DNA of 64,000 nucleotides from Staphylococcus borealis (GCF_001224225.1 NZ_CUEE01000003.1:186001-250000), one strand, 5' to 3'; shown: positions 20,162-31,826, counted from the stretch's first letter. Program-made: numbers and translations. Notes: generated by a model not told the origin, from the sequence alone.

Positions 20162-21445
20162 TTATACAATACGACTTAGAGCAGTATCAAATGCTTGGAT
20201 GGTTTTTTCAATGTCTTCTTTACTATGTGCTGTAGATAAGAAAGTACCTTCAAATTGAGATGGTGGTAAGAATACCCCTTCTTTTGCCATTTCACGATAC
20301 ATTTGACTAAATCGTTCTAAATCACTTTTATTTGCTTCTTCAAAATTAGTGACAGGTCCTTCATTTAGGAAGTATCCAATCATAGAACCAGCTCTATTTA
20401 TAGTGATTGGGACGTTATGTTTACTGAAGACTTTTTTAAGTCCCTCTTCTAACATATCACCTAATTCTTGGAAATATTCATATGACTCAGGTGTTAATTG
20501 ACTTAGTGTTTCATAACCACTTGTCATCGCTAACGGGTTACCTGAAAGTGTTCCTGCTTGATAAATATTACCTACTGGCGCAATTTTATCCATTATTTCT
20601 TTTTTACCACCAAAAGCACCTACTGGTAGTCCGCCACCGATAACTTTACCTAAGCAAGTAAGATCTGGCGTAATACCAAAGTAACCTTGTGCACAATTGT
20701 ATCCTACTCGGAAACCTGTCATAACCTCATCAAAAATAAGAAGTGCACCATAATCATTTGTAATATCACGTAATCCTTGTAAAAATCCATCTTTAGGTGG
20801 AACAACCCCCATATTACCTGCAACAGGCTCTACAATAATACCAGCTATATCATCCCCGTAATTCTCAAATGCAACTTTAATTGCATCAAGATCATTATAA
20901 GGAACGGTGATTGTATTTTTAGCAGTGCCTTCAGGTACACCAGGTGAATCAGGTAAGCCAAGTGTTGCAACACCAGAACCCGCTTTAATTAATAATGAAT
21001 CACTATGGCCGTGATAACATCCTTCAAATTTAACGATCTTATTACGTCCTGTATAACCACGAGCCAATCGTAAAGCTGCTAATGTTGCTTCAGTTCCAGA
21101 CGAAACCATACGTACCTTTTCAATTGATGGCACGCGTTCGATAACTAATTCAGCAAGTTTATTTTCCTCTAATGTAGATGCACCAAAACTTGTGCCTCTA
21201 TCTACAGCTTCATGAAGTTTTTTAATGACTTGTTCATTCTTATGTCCTAAAATTAATGGCCCCCAACTTAATACATAATCAATATATTCATTGCCATCAA
21301 TATCATAAATTCTTGATCCTTTAGCATGATCCATAAAAATTGCTGGTGTATCTACAGATTTAAATGCTCTTACAGGGCTATTAACACCACCTGGCATTAG
21401 ATTTTCAGCAACTTGCATAGCCTCTATCGATTTCTCGTAACCCAT
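20162..21445 (-). CDS. hemL: Glutamate-1-semialdehyde 2,1-aminomutase
   Basis: PLP enzyme that converts glutamate-1-semialdehyde to 5-aminolevulinate. 427 residues with [10 protein letters not shown], the SSGTEA motif near residue 118, [14 protein letters not shown], and the PLP lysine in [16 protein letters not shown] (near residue 267). The ATG follows AGGAGG. Last gene of the hem operon even though it acts second in the pathway. Staphylococci usually carry a second paralogue elsewhere. Confidence 0.97.
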   Translation of the reverse strand: MGYEKSIEAMQVAENLMPGGVNSPVRAFKSVDTPAIFMDHAKGSRIYDIDGNEYIDYVLSWGPLILGHKNEQVIKKLHEAVDRGTSFGASTLEENKLAELVIERVPSIEKVRMVSSGTEATLAALRLARGYTGRNKIVKFEGCYHGHSDSLLIKAGSGVATLGLPDSPGVPEGTAKNTITVPYNDLDAIKVAFENYGDDIAGIIVEPVAGNMGVVPPKDGFLQGLRDITNDYGALLIFDEVMTGFRVGYNCAQGYFGITPDLTCLGKVIGGGLPVGAFGGKKEIMDKIAPVGNIYQAGTLSGNPLAMTSGYETLSQLTPESYEYFQELGDMLEEGLKKVFSKHNVPITINRAGSMIGYFLNEGPVTNFEEANKSDLERFSQMYREMAKEGVFLPPSQFEGTFLSTAHSKEDIEKTIQAFDTALSRIV

Positions 21446-21469
21446 ATCAAAGTCCTCCTACTAGTTATT

Positions 21470-22444
21470 TTATTTATCTAAATAACGACAAATGTCTTTA
21501 GCAAAGTAAGTAATAATCATATCTGCGCCAGCGCGTTTCATAGAAACCATTTGTTCCATAACAACACGTTCTTCATCAATCCAACCATTTTGAGCTGCAG
21601 CTTTCGTCATCGCATATTCACCACTAACGTTATAAGCGATAACAGGAATATTTGTATTATTTTTAACATCTCTAACAATATCTAAGTAACTTAACGCAGG
21701 TTTTACGATCATCATATCTGCGCCTTCTTTTAAGTCACTTTCAAGTTCACGGAATGCTTCTAAACGATTTGCAGGATCCATTTGATATGTTTTTCTATCT
21801 CCAAATGACGGTGCAGAGTCTGCCGCATCTCTGAATGGTCCAAAGAAGCTTGATGCGTATTTAATGCCATAACTCATAATTGGAACATTATAATAACCTG
21901 CGTCATCCAAGCCTCTTCGAATTTCAGCGACAAAACCGTCCATCATATTACTTGGTGCAATAATATCAGCACCTGCTTCAACTTGTGAAAGAGCCGTTCT
22001 AACAAGCAATGGTAAGGATTTATCATTATCTACATCATGCGTATGCTCATCGATTACACCACAATGACCGTGGTCTGTATATTCACATAAACATGTATCT
22101 GCAACGATTAATAAATCTTGATGCAATGCTTTCGCTTTTCTAGTCGCTTCTTGAATAATGCCATTATGATCATATGCACCTGAACCTACATCATCTTTAG
22201 CATTCGGCACACCAAAGAACATAATCGCTCTTATACCTAAGTCATATGCCTCATTAATTTCATCATCTAACAAATTTAAACTGATTTGATAAACGCCAGG
22301 AAGTGATTTTATTTCACTTTTTACATCATCTTTTTCAACTACAAATATTGGGTAAATTAAATCTTCTTTTCTAACATGATTTTCTCTAACTAAATTACGC
22401 ATTGATTCTGATGAACGTAATCGTCTATGTCTATCAAATTTCAT
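21470..22444 (-). CDS. hemB: Delta-aminolevulinic acid dehydratase (porphobilinogen synthase)
   Basis: Condenses two 5-aminolevulinate molecules to porphobilinogen. The 324 residues include the zinc cysteines in [15 protein letters not shown] (near residue 120) and the two active-site lysines in [15 protein letters not shown] (about 198) and [11 protein letters not shown] (about 250). The start is ATG at 22444, which makes the gene overlap the end of hemD by 11 bases, suggesting coupled translation. An upstream in-frame TTG would add six residues and is less likely. Confidence 0.97.
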   Translation of the reverse strand: MKFDRHRRLRSSESMRNLVRENHVRKEDLIYPIFVVEKDDVKSEIKSLPGVYQISLNLLDDEINEAYDLGIRAIMFFGVPNAKDDVGSGAYDHNGIIQEATRKAKALHQDLLIVADTCLCEYTDHGHCGVIDEHTHDVDNDKSLPLLVRTALSQVEAGADIIAPSNMMDGFVAEIRRGLDDAGYYNVPIMSYGIKYASSFFGPFRDAADSAPSFGDRKTYQMDPANRLEAFRELESDLKEGADMMIVKPALSYLDIVRDVKNNTNIPVIAYNVSGEYAMTKAAAQNGWIDEERVVMEQMVSMKRAGADMIITYFAKDICRYLDK

Positions 22445-23114
22445 TATTATACCAACTTTCAATAATTTTATTTATAAGCGATTCTGAAGTTTGTTTATCT
22501 GCTACCAATGAATTTAAACCATGTTGATGTAATGTGTTCGCAGTTTGCTTTCCTATTGCAAAATAGTTATTAAACTGTTTCGGCACATTATGCTTTACAT
22601 ATGCGTTTACAGCAGAAGAACTTGAAAACGTTATAGCATCAATCTTATGACTTTCGACTTGTTGAATCACTTCACTAATATGTCTATCATTCGCAATAGG
22701 TTCATATAAATCGATTTTGGTCACACTATTAGTTAGTGCTAACGTTTGATGAAGTTTAGGTCGCGCCATAGCACTACTTGGTATTAAAATAGATTGATTT
22801 TCTTGTTTAAACTGTTCTAACAACCCTTCTTGAGAGTAATCATCAGGAACAAAGTCCAAATTAATATTTAACGTTTCACATAGCTCTGCTGTTTTCTTAC
22901 CAATAACTGCTACATAGTTAACATCTACTTGATTTAAATATTGATAAAATAATCGAACCGCATTTTTAGAGGAAAAAATAATCCAGTCATAATTATGATG
23001 CAAAACTTGAGTGTCAAATTCAAGTGATTGAATTTCAATAAATGGCTTATGCACTATTTCAACTAAATCACTATTAAATTCACTCGATTGCGTCATAACT
23101 ACAACTGGTTTCAT
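22434..23114 (-). CDS. hemD: Uroporphyrinogen-III synthase
   Basis: Cyclises hydroxymethylbilane with ring-D inversion. 226 residues. As usual for this family the sequence is poorly conserved, but [16 protein letters not shown] (about 45-60), [12 protein letters not shown] and [16 protein letters not shown] (about 160-175), [11 protein letters not shown] are the paired motifs of the two-domain fold. The position between hemC and hemB is decisive. The ATG follows GAGGTG with rather long spacing. Confidence 0.93.
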   Translation of the reverse strand: MKPVVVMTQSSEFNSDLVEIVHKPFIEIQSLEFDTQVLHHNYDWIIFSSKNAVRLFYQYLNQVDVNYVAVIGKKTAELCETLNINLDFVPDDYSQEGLLEQFKQENQSILIPSSAMARPKLHQTLALTNSVTKIDLYEPIANDRHISEVIQQVESHKIDAITFSSSSAVNAYVKHNVPKQFNNYFAIGKQTANTLHQHGLNSLVADKQTSESLINKIIESWYNNEI

Positions 23115-23140
23115 AATTCATTGCACCTCTATAATTTGGT

Positions 23141-24073
23141 TTAATGCGATTGTTCTTCGTTTAATTTTTTTATGATGTCATAAGCGCCTTGCTCTTTTAA
23201 TACACGACTGACTTTTTCACCTAAATCAATTGGATTGCTACCAACTTCTGTATGTTCATATCTTTCTGAGCCATCTGGCGTCATAATGAGCCCAGTAAAT
23301 TCAATTTCCCCATTTTCTTTGTTTGTGGCATAACCACCAATAGGTACTTGGCAACTTCCATCCATAGCCGAAAGGAATGTTCTTTCAGCAGTAACACAGT
23401 CTGCTACTGATTGATTATGGACTTTCTGCAATAATTCTAATAACTCGGTATCATCACTACGACATTCAATACCTAATGCACCTTGGCCGATAGCTGGTAA
23501 TAAAACATCTTTATCTAAATACGTTGTAACGATGTCATCTGACCAACCCATGCGTCTCAATCCAGCAGCAGCTAAAATAATGGCATCATAATCTTCAGTT
23601 TCAAGTTTGTGAAGGCGCGTGTCAATATTACCTCTTATCCATTTTATTTCTAAATTGGGATATTTAGATAAAATTTGAGCACCACGTCTTAACGAACTTG
23701 TTCCAATTATACTACCGTCTGGTAATTCATGTAATGGAACATGATTTTTTGAAATATAAGCATCAAACGGTACTTCCCTATCTGGAATACAACCTAAGGT
23801 TAAACCTTCAGGTATGATGCTCGGCACATCTTTAAGTGAGTGAATCGCCATGTCGATATCTTTATCAAAAAGTTCTTGCTGAATCTCTTTGACGAATAGC
23901 CCTTTACCACCAACTTTAGATAGTTGTTTGTTTACAATGCGATCACCTTTTGTGACAATCTCTTTAATTTCAATTTCTAGAGTTGGATCCACTTCTTTTA
24001 ACTTATCGATAAATTGTTGGCTCTGTGTTAAAGCAAGTTTACTTCTACGTGAGCCTACAACTAATTTGCGCAT
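23141..24073 (-). CDS. hemC: Porphobilinogen deaminase (hydroxymethylbilane synthase)
   Basis: Polymerises four porphobilinogens into hydroxymethylbilane. 310 residues with [14 protein letters not shown] at the N terminus, HSLKDVPS near residue 78, SLRRGAQIL, and the dipyrromethane-cofactor cysteine in [16 protein letters not shown] near residue 242. The ATG follows AGGAGG. Downstream of hemX by about 30 bases. Confidence 0.98.
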   Translation of the reverse strand: MRKLVVGSRRSKLALTQSQQFIDKLKEVDPTLEIEIKEIVTKGDRIVNKQLSKVGGKGLFVKEIQQELFDKDIDMAIHSLKDVPSIIPEGLTLGCIPDREVPFDAYISKNHVPLHELPDGSIIGTSSLRRGAQILSKYPNLEIKWIRGNIDTRLHKLETEDYDAIILAAAGLRRMGWSDDIVTTYLDKDVLLPAIGQGALGIECRSDDTELLELLQKVHNQSVADCVTAERTFLSAMDGSCQVPIGGYATNKENGEIEFTGLIMTPDGSERYEHTEVGSNPIDLGEKVSRVLKEQGAYDIIKKLNEEQSH

Positions 24074-24104
24074 ACTTGTTGCCTCCTAATGACATTTAAA
24101 AAAT

Positions 24105-24917
24105 TTAAGTGAAATGCGTTGTAAAAAATAAATTAACCATACATAAGCAAAATAACACAATGTTAAAGTAGATTAAATAAATTGTTTTAAACCAGTGATT
24201 AATACGACTTATTAAATAAATAGCGTAGAAAATGGTAATAATTGACGATAATACCACTTTAGGGTCAGCAAAGATACTATGACCTATGGCATACACGCCC
24301 CACTGAGCACCTAGGATAACACTTAAAATTAAGATGATGAATCCACCTAAAGATGAGTAGAACACAACGGTTTCAAGTGTAGCTACGCTACCAATCCTAA
24401 AATACTTTTGATCAAAATTCTTCTCCCTCAAATTTCGGTACTGAATAATATAAAGCAACGAATTAACAAAAGATAAAGCAAAAAATGCATAACTTAATAC
24501 TGCTAATCCAATGTGCACTAACAATAATTCATTAATAACTGCGACCCGTTGCACGTTTGTTGAATAATGTTCAGGTTGAAACGTATTCATCATTAATAAG
24601 ATAAATCCTATTACATTAAGAAAAAACACAGAAAAACTTAATACTTTGACAACATTTAAAATCAATGCAATACATATGATTATCCACGATAAAAAGAAAA
24701 ATACATCAAATAACGAACTTAAAGGAATTCTATTATGTGAAGTGATATAAACAGACAAAGAGATTGTTTGTAATATCCAAACAATCCCTAATGTATAAAT
24801 TCCCAATTGTCTAATTTTATGACTCTTTTTAACGAAGTCAATAAAATAACAGAGAATACTAATTAAATATATAATTAATATTATTTCATGAAATCTAATA
24901 AACAGGGTCTCTTGCAT
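24105..24917 (-). CDS. hemX: HemX, CcsA-like membrane protein
   Basis: Polytopic membrane protein (270 residues, about eight helices) of the cytochrome c assembly/CcsA family. In Bacillus and Staphylococcus HemX lowers the cellular amount of HemA and so restrains tetrapyrrole synthesis. Seen here: a tryptophan-bearing motif GAQWGVYAIGHSIFADPKV (about 201-219), resembling the WGxxW region of CcsA proteins but without their full tryptophan-rich motif. The ATG follows GGTGAT. Cotranscribed with hemA, 21 bases upstream. Confidence 0.93.
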   Translation of the reverse strand: MQETLFIRFHEIILIIYLISILCYFIDFVKKSHKIRQLGIYTLGIVWILQTISLSVYITSHNRIPLSSLFDVFFFLSWIIICIALILNVVKVLSFSVFFLNVIGFILLMMNTFQPEHYSTNVQRVAVINELLLVHIGLAVLSYAFFALSFVNSLLYIIQYRNLREKNFDQKYFRIGSVATLETVVFYSSLGGFIILILSVILGAQWGVYAIGHSIFADPKVVLSSIITIFYAIYLISRINHWFKTIYLIYFNIVLFCLCMVNLFFTTHFT

Positions 24918-24938
24918 ATTATCACCATATAAATATGC

Positions 24939-26285
24939 TTATTCAAAACTAAAGATATGACGGATAGACATTTCTTTTTCTTTTTGTACTTTACGCGCTT
25001 TAATATGTTCGTAAGGATCTTCAGCATCAATATCAAATATGTTTTGAAATAGCTCTAATTTTTCATTACTTCTCTTATCATTACTCAATTCTTTGGCCTG
25101 TTTTATTGGATCTTTCAACATTTGATTGATAATACTTTTAGTGTGTTTCGAAATTATTGTACGTTCTCTATCTGTAAGATTAGGAAGCTTTCTGTCGATA
25201 CTATCCATCGTTTCTGATTGGATTGTCATTGCTTTTTCACGTAACGCTCTAATAACAGGTACAACACCTAACATATTCACCCAATCGTTATGTGCTTGTA
25301 CTTCATCAGGAATCTGACTAGCTATAAAATCTGCAGCCATTTGACGTTCTCGTAAGTTTGCATCAACTAAACCTTTAAGGTCATCCACATCATAACTGAA
25401 TATATTCTCACTAATGTTAACATCTGGTTCAATATCTCTAGGAACTGCAATATCAATTAACAGTAATGATGAAGCTTTTCTTTGAAGATTGACATCTTCT
25501 ATCATAGATTTTGTAACAATAAAATCTGGTGAACTTGTTGAACTGATAACAATATCCGCATCAGTCAATAGAGTTGGTAATGACTCAAGTGTATTATAAT
25601 TCACGCCGTGCTTGTTTGCTAATTTATACGCATTAGTTTCAGTTCGATTTACAACAGTAATATCATCAATACCTGAACCTAACAAATTTAAAAGTGATAA
25701 CTCACTCATTTCCCCTGCACCTATGATGATAGCTTGTTTACCTTTTAGTTTACCAAATACCTTTTTAGCTAATTCAACCGCAGCATATGAAACACTAACA
25801 GCATTATCTGCTATATCAGTTTCATTATGCGCTTTTTTAGCAAATGTAATAGCCTGCTTAAATAAATGATTGAACATTGTACCAGTTGTTTGAAGATCTT
25901 GAGCTAAAAAGAATGCGTCTCTCATTTGTCCAAGAATTTGTGTTTCACCCAGTACAATAGAATCTAAGCCAGAAGTGACACGCAGTAAATGTTCAACTGC
26001 TTCGTCCCCCACTTTAACTTCTGACATGTGTTTTATATCATCTACTTCAAATCCAAATGAACGCGCTAAAAATCTTTGTATATAATAACGACCTGTATGG
26101 ATTTGATCAACTATGGCATATACTTCAGTACGATTACATGTAGATAGAATAACGTTCTCTAAAATAGATTTAGTTTCGAACAAATCTTCATGGGCTAATC
26201 GTAAGGCATCATCTCTAAAAGCGACTTGCTCTCTAAGTGCTACATCGGCAGTGCGATGATTTATACTTAAAGCAATAAAATGCAT
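24939..26285 (-). CDS. hemA: Glutamyl-tRNA reductase
   Basis: First committed step of heme synthesis: reduces glutamyl-tRNA to glutamate-1-semialdehyde with NADPH. The 448 residues include the catalytic cysteine C50 in [12 protein letters not shown], the NADPH-binding loop [16 protein letters not shown] near residue 190, [10 protein letters not shown], and a C-terminal dimerisation helix domain. The ATG follows GGAGGG. First gene of hemAXCDBL. A perfect palindrome lies directly upstream. Confidence 0.98.
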   Translation of the reverse strand: MHFIALSINHRTADVALREQVAFRDDALRLAHEDLFETKSILENVILSTCNRTEVYAIVDQIHTGRYYIQRFLARSFGFEVDDIKHMSEVKVGDEAVEHLLRVTSGLDSIVLGETQILGQMRDAFFLAQDLQTTGTMFNHLFKQAITFAKKAHNETDIADNAVSVSYAAVELAKKVFGKLKGKQAIIIGAGEMSELSLLNLLGSGIDDITVVNRTETNAYKLANKHGVNYNTLESLPTLLTDADIVISSTSSPDFIVTKSMIEDVNLQRKASSLLLIDIAVPRDIEPDVNISENIFSYDVDDLKGLVDANLRERQMAADFIASQIPDEVQAHNDWVNMLGVVPVIRALREKAMTIQSETMDSIDRKLPNLTDRERTIISKHTKSIINQMLKDPIKQAKELSNDKRSNEKLELFQNIFDIDAEDPYEHIKARKVQKEKEMSIRHIFSFE

Positions 26286-26301
26286 TTATAACGCCCTCCA
26301 A

Positions 26302-26323
26302 ATACTAACAATACTGTTAGTAT
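26302..26323 (-). promoter_or_regulatory. Palindromic operator-like site at the hemA promoter
   Basis: Arms ATACTAACA (26302-26310) and TGTTAGTAT (26315-26323) are perfectly complementary around four bases. On the minus strand the distal arm overlaps a possible -10 hexamer TATACT, and the ribosome site GGAGGG begins only a few bases downstream. No T-run follows, so it does not look like a terminator. The binding protein is unknown. Confidence 0.5.
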
Positions 26324-26413
26324 AACACATAATTTAACGATTTTAAGTTGATTGCTCAAACAAATTAGAAAGATTCTAATTTAAAGTCAAAATTTTGACA
26401 CTTTAAACATAAA

Positions 26414-26450
26414 ACAATCTAAACAAAAGTTTCAACTTTGTTTAGATTGT
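26414..26450 (-). terminator. Terminator downstream of engB
   Basis: Arms ACAATCTAAACAAA (26414-26427) and TTTGTTTAGATTGT (26437-26450) are perfectly complementary, with TTTTATG next on the minus strand. It ends the engB transcript before the hemA promoter. Confidence 0.85.
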
Positions 26451-26455
26451 AATGA

Positions 26456-27043
26456 TTATAAATAATTAGCAATTAAATCCCATATTTGTTGTTGTTTAGT
26501 ATTTTGAATTGATGAGTAACTAATGATCGTGTCATCAGGATCTAAATCTAATTTTTCTTTGATATTTTTGATGTGCTTTTGAACTTTGCCTTTAGCAATC
26601 TTGTCCTCTTTAGTACAGATGACTAAAGTAGGAATATCAAAATGTTTTAAATAATTATACATTAAAACATCATCTTCCGTAGGATTGTGGCGTAAGTCAA
26701 CTAATTGAATAACTAACTTTAAACTTTCTCTTTTAGTTAGATACTCTTCTATCATTTTACCAAATTTCTCACGTTGAGATTTACTTACTTTTGCATATCC
26801 ATATCCAGGTACATCAACAAATATTAATTGATCATCAATATTAAAGAAATTTAATGTTTGTGTTTTCCCTGGTTGTTGTGACGTACGTGCCATATTCTTT
26901 CTACCTATCATACTATTTATAAATGAGGATTTACCGACATTTGAACGTCCGCTTAACGCTACTTCAGATAAACCTGAATCTGGATACTGTGCTTCTTGAA
27001 CTGCACTAATAATTAAATCAATATTATTAGGATTAATATTCAT
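26456..27043 (-). CDS. engB: Ribosome biogenesis GTP-binding protein EngB/YsxC
   Basis: Essential GTPase needed for late 50S subunit assembly. 195 residues with [12 protein letters not shown] (G1, about 32-43), [10 protein letters not shown] (G3, about 76), and CTKEDK (G4, about 147). Like other EngB proteins it is little more than a G domain. ATG after GAGAGG. Downstream of clpX but separated by a terminator. Confidence 0.97.
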   Translation of the reverse strand: MNINPNNIDLIISAVQEAQYPDSGLSEVALSGRSNVGKSSFINSMIGRKNMARTSQQPGKTQTLNFFNIDDQLIFVDVPGYGYAKVSKSQREKFGKMIEEYLTKRESLKLVIQLVDLRHNPTEDDVLMYNYLKHFDIPTLVICTKEDKIAKGKVQKHIKNIKEKLDLDPDDTIISYSSIQNTKQQQIWDLIANYL

Positions 27044-27127
27044 AGATTATCCTCTCTTTTAGAATTAATTTTAACTGTTTCATTATAATATATATTGTGA
27101 TATTTCTAAACAAACAATTACTCAAAA

Positions 27128-27174
27128 TAAAAAAGAGTGGAACGGAATTCAAATTGAATTCCAGGTCCCACTCC
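27128..27174 (-). terminator. Terminator downstream of clpX (GTGGGA-type hairpin)
   Basis: Outer arms GAGTGG and CCACTC with an inner GGAATTC/GAATTCC pairing (27135-27173), then CTTTTTTATTTT on the minus strand. It belongs to a set of similar hairpins in this window. Confidence 0.85.
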
Positions 27175-27248
27175 AATTAATAATTGTCTTGAATTTCTTT
27201 AACACTGGTAACTGTGAATCATTAAAGCATATTAAGCAATATATTTAA

Positions 27249-28511
27249 TTAAGCAGATGTTTTACTATCATTCAATAAATTGCCTTCAGCGTCATATAGT
27301 TCTGGTTCAACTTCATCATTAATTGTTTTATCTGTAATTACGACTTTAGCTACATCTTCTGATGATGGCACATCATACATGATATCAATTAATGCTTCTT
27401 CAATAATAGAACGTAAGCCACGTGCACCTGTTTTACGTTCTATTGCTTTTTCACTTACAGCAGCTAATGCTTCTTCTGTAAATTCTAACTCGACATTATC
27501 AAGTTCTAACATTTTAGTATATTGTTTTACTAAAGCGTTCTTAGGTTGCGTTAAAATATTTTTAAGCGCCTCTACATCTAATGTTTCCAAGTTAGCAACA
27601 ATTGGCACACGTCCGATAAACTCAGGAATTAAACCATATGATTGTAAATCTTCTGGTCGAATTTGTTCTAACAATGCTTCTTCATCATATTTATCCGCCT
27701 CATTACTTGCAAATCCAATTACTTTTTCACCTAAGCGACGTTTAATAACTTCATCGATACCATCAAACGCACCACCTAAAATGAATAAGATATTCGTTGT
27801 ATCAATTTGGATTAATTCTTGGTTTGGATGTTTACGTCCGCCCTGTGGTGGCACGCTAGCAGTCGTGCCTTCAAGAATTTTAAGTAAAGCTTGTTGAACA
27901 CCTTCACCAGATACATCACGTGTAATAGACGTATTTTCAGATTTTCGAGCAATCTTATCAATCTCATCAACATAGATAATACCTTTTTCAGCTTTATCAA
28001 TATCAAAGTCGGCTGCTTGAATTAATCGTAATAGAATATTCTCTACGTCATCACCAACGTAGCCAGCTTCTGTTAAACTTGTAGCATCTGCAATTGCAAA
28101 TGGAACGTTTAACGTTTTGGCTAATGTTTGTGCGAGTAAAGTTTTACCGCTACCAGTTGGTCCTATTAACGCAATGTTACTTTTTTGTAACTCGACTTCG
28201 TCTTCATTAGGTCCTAATTGTTGAATACGTTTGTAGTGATTGTATACAGCTACTGCTAAAGATTTTTTAGCTTTTTCTTGACCAATAACATACTCATTTA
28301 AATGATCCATAATTTCTTTCGGTGTAGGCAGTTCAGTAAATTCTTCAGAAGTCGTTTGAGCCAACTCTTCTTCCACAATTTCTGAACATAATTCGATACA
28401 CTCATTACAGATATATACGCCACTTCCTGCGACTAATTTCTTAACTTGGTCTTGGTCCTTACCACAGAAAGAACATTTTAAATTTTCTTCATCTTCATTG
28501 AATTTAAACAT
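27249..28511 (-). CDS. clpX: ATP-dependent Clp protease ATP-binding subunit ClpX
   Basis: AAA+ unfoldase that feeds substrates to ClpP. 420 residues. N-terminal zinc-binding domain with C13, C16, C35 and C38; Walker [12 protein letters not shown] near residue 117; Walker [11 protein letters not shown] near residue 182; the ClpP-docking tripeptide IGF in EKVIGFASN; sensor-2 block [15 protein letters not shown]. The ATG follows AGAGGTG. Transcribed after tig but separated from it by a hairpin terminator at 28601-28635. Confidence 0.98.
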   Translation of the reverse strand: MFKFNEDEENLKCSFCGKDQDQVKKLVAGSGVYICNECIELCSEIVEEELAQTTSEEFTELPTPKEIMDHLNEYVIGQEKAKKSLAVAVYNHYKRIQQLGPNEDEVELQKSNIALIGPTGSGKTLLAQTLAKTLNVPFAIADATSLTEAGYVGDDVENILLRLIQAADFDIDKAEKGIIYVDEIDKIARKSENTSITRDVSGEGVQQALLKILEGTTASVPPQGGRKHPNQELIQIDTTNILFILGGAFDGIDEVIKRRLGEKVIGFASNEADKYDEEALLEQIRPEDLQSYGLIPEFIGRVPIVANLETLDVEALKNILTQPKNALVKQYTKMLELDNVELEFTEEALAAVSEKAIERKTGARGLRSIIEEALIDIMYDVPSSEDVAKVVITDKTINDEVEPELYDAEGNLLNDSKTSA

Positions 28512-28600
28512 TCATTTACACCTCTATTCTTAAACGACTATACTAGATAGCATTCTACAATGCAAATTCATGGTTAACAACTAAAATGCTTAAAACATAG

Positions 28601-28635
28601 AGTAGCAGGTTACATATATTGATGCACCTGCTACT
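28601..28635 (-). terminator. Terminator between tig and clpX
   Basis: Arms AGTAGCAGGT and ACCTGCTACT are perfectly complementary across a 15-base loop. The following minus-strand sequence has only a TTTT run, so readthrough into clpX is possible. Confidence 0.7.
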
Positions 28636-28668
28636 TTAAATTTTAATTATTAATTTAACAATGAATTA

Positions 28669-29973
28669 TTATTTGTCTTCTTTTGTAGATTCAACGTATT
28701 TAGCATTGTCTCTAAGTAAGTCAATAACTTTTTGAATACGTACATCATTTTTAATGATGTCTGTATTACCTAAAGTGTTTTTAATATCTTCTACAGAGAT
28801 ATTAAATTGTTTACTCATTTTTTCTAATTCTTTATCGATATCTTCATCAGTTGCTTCAATATTTTCTTTATCTGCAATTGCTGAAAGTGTTAAGTTTGTT
28901 TTAATGCGTTGTTCAGCATCATCTTTCATTTGTTCTCTTAATTGAGACTCATCTTGACCTGAAATTTGGAAATAAGTTTGTAAGTCTAATCCTTGTTGTT
29001 GAATTCTTTGACCAAATTCTTGAACCATACGATCTAATTCAGTGTCAATCATTGCTTGAGGAATATCAATTGTTACATTATCAGTCGCTTTGTTAATTGC
29101 TTCTTCTTTTTCTACATTTTTAGCTTCTTCAGCTTTTTGTTCTGATAAACGTTTACGTAAGTTTTCTTTGTATTCATCAACACTATTAGCTTCAGAATCT
29201 AATTCATTAGCGATTTCGTCATCTAATTCTGGTACTTCTTTATATTTAATTTCATTTACTTTTGTTTTGAAAGTAGCTTCTTTACCAGCTAATTCTTCAG
29301 CATGATATTCTTCAGGGAATGTAACAACTACGTCTTTTTCTTCACCTGTTTTAACGCCTACTAATTGATCTTCAAATCCAGGGATAAATGAACCTGAACC
29401 GATTTCAAGATCGTAACCGTCAGCTTGTCCACCTTCAAATTGTTCACCGTCAACATAGCCATCAAAGTCGATATTCACTGTATCACCATTTTCAACAGCG
29501 CCATCTTCTTTAACTACCATATCAGCTAAGTGACCTAAGCTGTGGTCAATTGCTTCTTGTAAATCTTCGTCAGTTAATTCTGAATCTTGTTTTTCAATTT
29601 CTAAACCTTTGTAATCACCTAATTGAACTTCTGGTTCAACCGTTACAGTAGCTTCAAATTCGAAATCTTTACCTTTTTCAATTTGTGTAACATTAATTTC
29701 AGGTTGCGCTACTGGGTTAATACCAGTTTCATCAATCGCTTCACCATAAGCTTCAGGTAATAGAATGTCTACTGCATCTTGATATAATGCTTCTACACCG
29801 AAACGTTGTTCAAAGATAGGACGAGGCACTTTACCTTTACGGAAACCAGGCACGTTAATTTGTTTAACTACTTTTTTAAATGCTTGATCTAATGCTTTGT
29901 CTACTTTTTCTGCTGGAACTGTAACTTTTAATAATCCTTCGTTACCTTCCTTTTTTTCCCAAGTTGCTGTCAT
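28669..29973 (-). CDS. tig: Trigger factor, ribosome-associated chaperone
   Basis: Peptidyl-prolyl isomerase and chaperone that binds nascent chains at the ribosome exit. 434 residues: ribosome-binding N-terminal domain with the signature GFRKGKVPR (about 43-51), FKBP-type domain (about 160-245, with [15 protein letters not shown] and [13 protein letters not shown]), and a helical C-terminal chaperone domain. ATG after GGAGG. Monocistronic, with its own promoter at 30019-30047. Confidence 0.97.
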   Translation of the reverse strand: MTATWEKKEGNEGLLKVTVPAEKVDKALDQAFKKVVKQINVPGFRKGKVPRPIFEQRFGVEALYQDAVDILLPEAYGEAIDETGINPVAQPEINVTQIEKGKDFEFEATVTVEPEVQLGDYKGLEIEKQDSELTDEDLQEAIDHSLGHLADMVVKEDGAVENGDTVNIDFDGYVDGEQFEGGQADGYDLEIGSGSFIPGFEDQLVGVKTGEEKDVVVTFPEEYHAEELAGKEATFKTKVNEIKYKEVPELDDEIANELDSEANSVDEYKENLRKRLSEQKAEEAKNVEKEEAINKATDNVTIDIPQAMIDTELDRMVQEFGQRIQQQGLDLQTYFQISGQDESQLREQMKDDAEQRIKTNLTLSAIADKENIEATDEDIDKELEKMSKQFNISVEDIKNTLGNTDIIKNDVRIQKVIDLLRDNAKYVESTKEDK

Positions 29974-30018
29974 GTATAAATACCTCCATGATTACATTTT
30001 TATTTTTTCAACTTCCCT

Positions 30019-30047
30019 ATTATAGCACACGTCCAATACGGACACAA
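30019..30047 (-). promoter_or_regulatory. Promoter of tig
   Basis: Minus-strand extended -10 TGCTATAAT (TATAAT at 30019-30024) with TTGTGT (30042-30047) 17 bases upstream, about 45 bases before the tig start. Confidence 0.6.
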
Positions 30048-30132
30048 ACAGTCTTTTATAGGGCTTTAAAACACTTTTAAATTTCAATAATCTAACTTTA
30101 ACGAATTCATTTAATATTATAAAATAATTTGC

Positions 30133-31056
30133 TCAAAGTTGACCATCAAGTTGATGAATAAAACTTAATACGTCTAAATTAGCTTCCTTACTTTTTATAC
30201 CAATCATTGATTTAAAATAAACATCATATCCCACAATCCAATCTTCATAATCAAATAATTCATATATATTAAGTGGATATAATAATATAGCATGGTTATT
30301 CATTGCATGTATGGCTTCATCTATGATGTTTAGTGCGCCATTTTCTAATCGATCAATGACTTTAGGAATGACTTGAGTTTTAAGTTCAGTATGTTCTAGG
30401 CCATTAAGTTCAGATGGAATAACTTTAATGGCGTGACCCATCTTATTTATCGAAATCGCTGAATGATATCCAGCAAACCTTAAGAATTCGATCATTAAAC
30501 TCTTTAAATTATCTGCTTCTACCTCATTGGCTAGCAAAAAGGCAATGGTTTCTTTAAATTCATAATGGCCATTATCAATCAATTTAAGTATTAATTGAAT
30601 TTGTTCGTTTAGGTTCAAGGTGTTGAATTTAGTCAACATTTGACTAGTTATATGTTTATCTTCATTCAACTGTGATTGCGCATATTCTTTTAGTGGGAAT
30701 AGCGCCATTCTAGTTTTATGACTTTGAACTTCATCTATGATCTGATTAATAACATTGACGGATTCATAGTACTGTCCAAGACCATTTAACGCTTTGATGT
30801 AATATAACATTAACTCATCATATTGTTGAATCCCTCTTTTCAAGAGTACAATAGCCTCTTCTCTTAACTCCAAAAAAGAATTTAAATGATACAGCATATT
30901 ACATTTAATTAAAGCTAGTGTTTGGTCTAATTCAAATTGTGTCTCATAATTTTCAAATAATTGGTATAGCATTTCATATTGTTGCTTGTTATGTGCTACT
31001 TTAATATCTTTATATAGTTTTTGTTGCAATTTCGGAAAAGGGATAATATCAGACAT
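30133..31056 (-). CDS. TPR-like protein of unknown function
   Basis: 307 residues, predicted almost entirely helical and soluble, with repeated helix pairs resembling tetratricopeptide repeats in the first half (for example AHNKQQYEMLYQLFENYETQFELD and YYIKALNGLGQYYESVNVINQIIDE). I do not recognise a catalytic motif. TPR-like proteins usually act as protein-protein scaffolds; the partner is unknown. The ATG follows GGAGG. It is 12 bases downstream of the Nudix gene and likely cotranscribed. Confidence 0.8.
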   Translation of the reverse strand: MSDIIPFPKLQQKLYKDIKVAHNKQQYEMLYQLFENYETQFELDQTLALIKCNMLYHLNSFLELREEAIVLLKRGIQQYDELMLYYIKALNGLGQYYESVNVINQIIDEVQSHKTRMALFPLKEYAQSQLNEDKHITSQMLTKFNTLNLNEQIQLILKLIDNGHYEFKETIAFLLANEVEADNLKSLMIEFLRFAGYHSAISINKMGHAIKVIPSELNGLEHTELKTQVIPKVIDRLENGALNIIDEAIHAMNNHAILLYPLNIYELFDYEDWIVGYDVYFKSMIGIKSKEANLDVLSFIHQLDGQL

Positions 31057-31068
31057 TTCATCTCCCTC

Positions 31069-31677
31069 CTATAACTCTTTTAAAATCAATGCACTCCATG
31101 TTTCAAAATCATCATAATTGTCAATGCTTTCTTTCTCCAACCATTGAATTTTTAATGTATCTGTTTCACGAACTTCAATATCATTTGAGTTAACTTTAAT
31201 TTTAAAAACTACACCAATATGTACTTTGCCAACATCATTTGTATCATCATTTATAAATCCGATATATTCCATGTTTTGAGAATTGGCTTCAGTTAATCCT
31301 ACTTCCTCTTCAAGTTCTCTTTGAGCATTTTCTCTTAAAATTTCATTAATCGAACTCGCGCCTATTACATCATTCATGTGTCCACCCACACCAATAGATG
31401 ATTGACCGTGTAAACGTGATTCTCCACCACCGCTTAACCTTTTATAAATTAGCAATTCATTTTTTTCATTTTCTAGTAAGCAATATGAAATTAATTGTTT
31501 ATATGAAGGGTCCTCTTCCATATCTCCACGTCGTTTAACTTCATATTTAGAAAAAGTATTAAATATTGCTTTGCCTTGTGGATCATTTTTAGTTAAAAAC
31601 CCATTAAAGGCATTTGATTCTTCTTCAAAAAGAATATCTCTTGGTACTACTATAATTTGCTCATCATATTTAGACAT
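31069..31677 (-). CDS. Nudix hydrolase family protein
   Basis: 202 residues with a Nudix box seen as a glycine-led stretch GHMNDVIGASS followed by NAQRELEEEVGL (about residues 103-130), the metal-binding helix of pyrophosphohydrolases. The N-terminal part (IIVVPRDILFEEESNAFNGF) is not part of the minimal domain. The substrate cannot be told from sequence. The ATG is preceded by AAGGAG. It heads a two-gene unit with the TPR-like gene. Confidence 0.85.
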   Translation of the reverse strand: MSKYDEQIIVVPRDILFEEESNAFNGFLTKNDPQGKAIFNTFSKYEVKRRGDMEEDPSYKQLISYCLLENEKNELLIYKRLSGGGESRLHGQSSIGVGGHMNDVIGASSINEILRENAQRELEEEVGLTEANSQNMEYIGFINDDTNDVGKVHIGVVFKIKVNSNDIEVRETDTLKIQWLEKESIDNYDDFETWSALILKEL

Positions 31678-31789
31678 AGTGTTCTCCTTACAATAATTTC
31701 TTAATTAGCATTTTATCAAACTCAATCACCAAAGAACAAATAAAGGTGCATGAACGATTTATAATTTCAATTATTAATTATTTGAAAAC

Positions 31790-31816
31790 AAAAAAGATGA
31801 CTTTAAAGTCATCTTT
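31790..31816 (-). terminator. Terminator of the infC operon
   Basis: Perfect palindrome made of AAAGATGACTTT and AAAGTCATCTTT (31793-31816), just after the rplT stop, followed on the minus strand by a run of T. Confidence 0.9.
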
Positions 31817-31826
31817 AATAAATCAA

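Noticed and set aside
27280..27897. Plus-strand 205-codon frame inside clpX
   Set aside because: Antisense to strongly conserved ClpX coding sequence, serine- and isoleucine-rich as a shadow would be, without a ribosome site or family.
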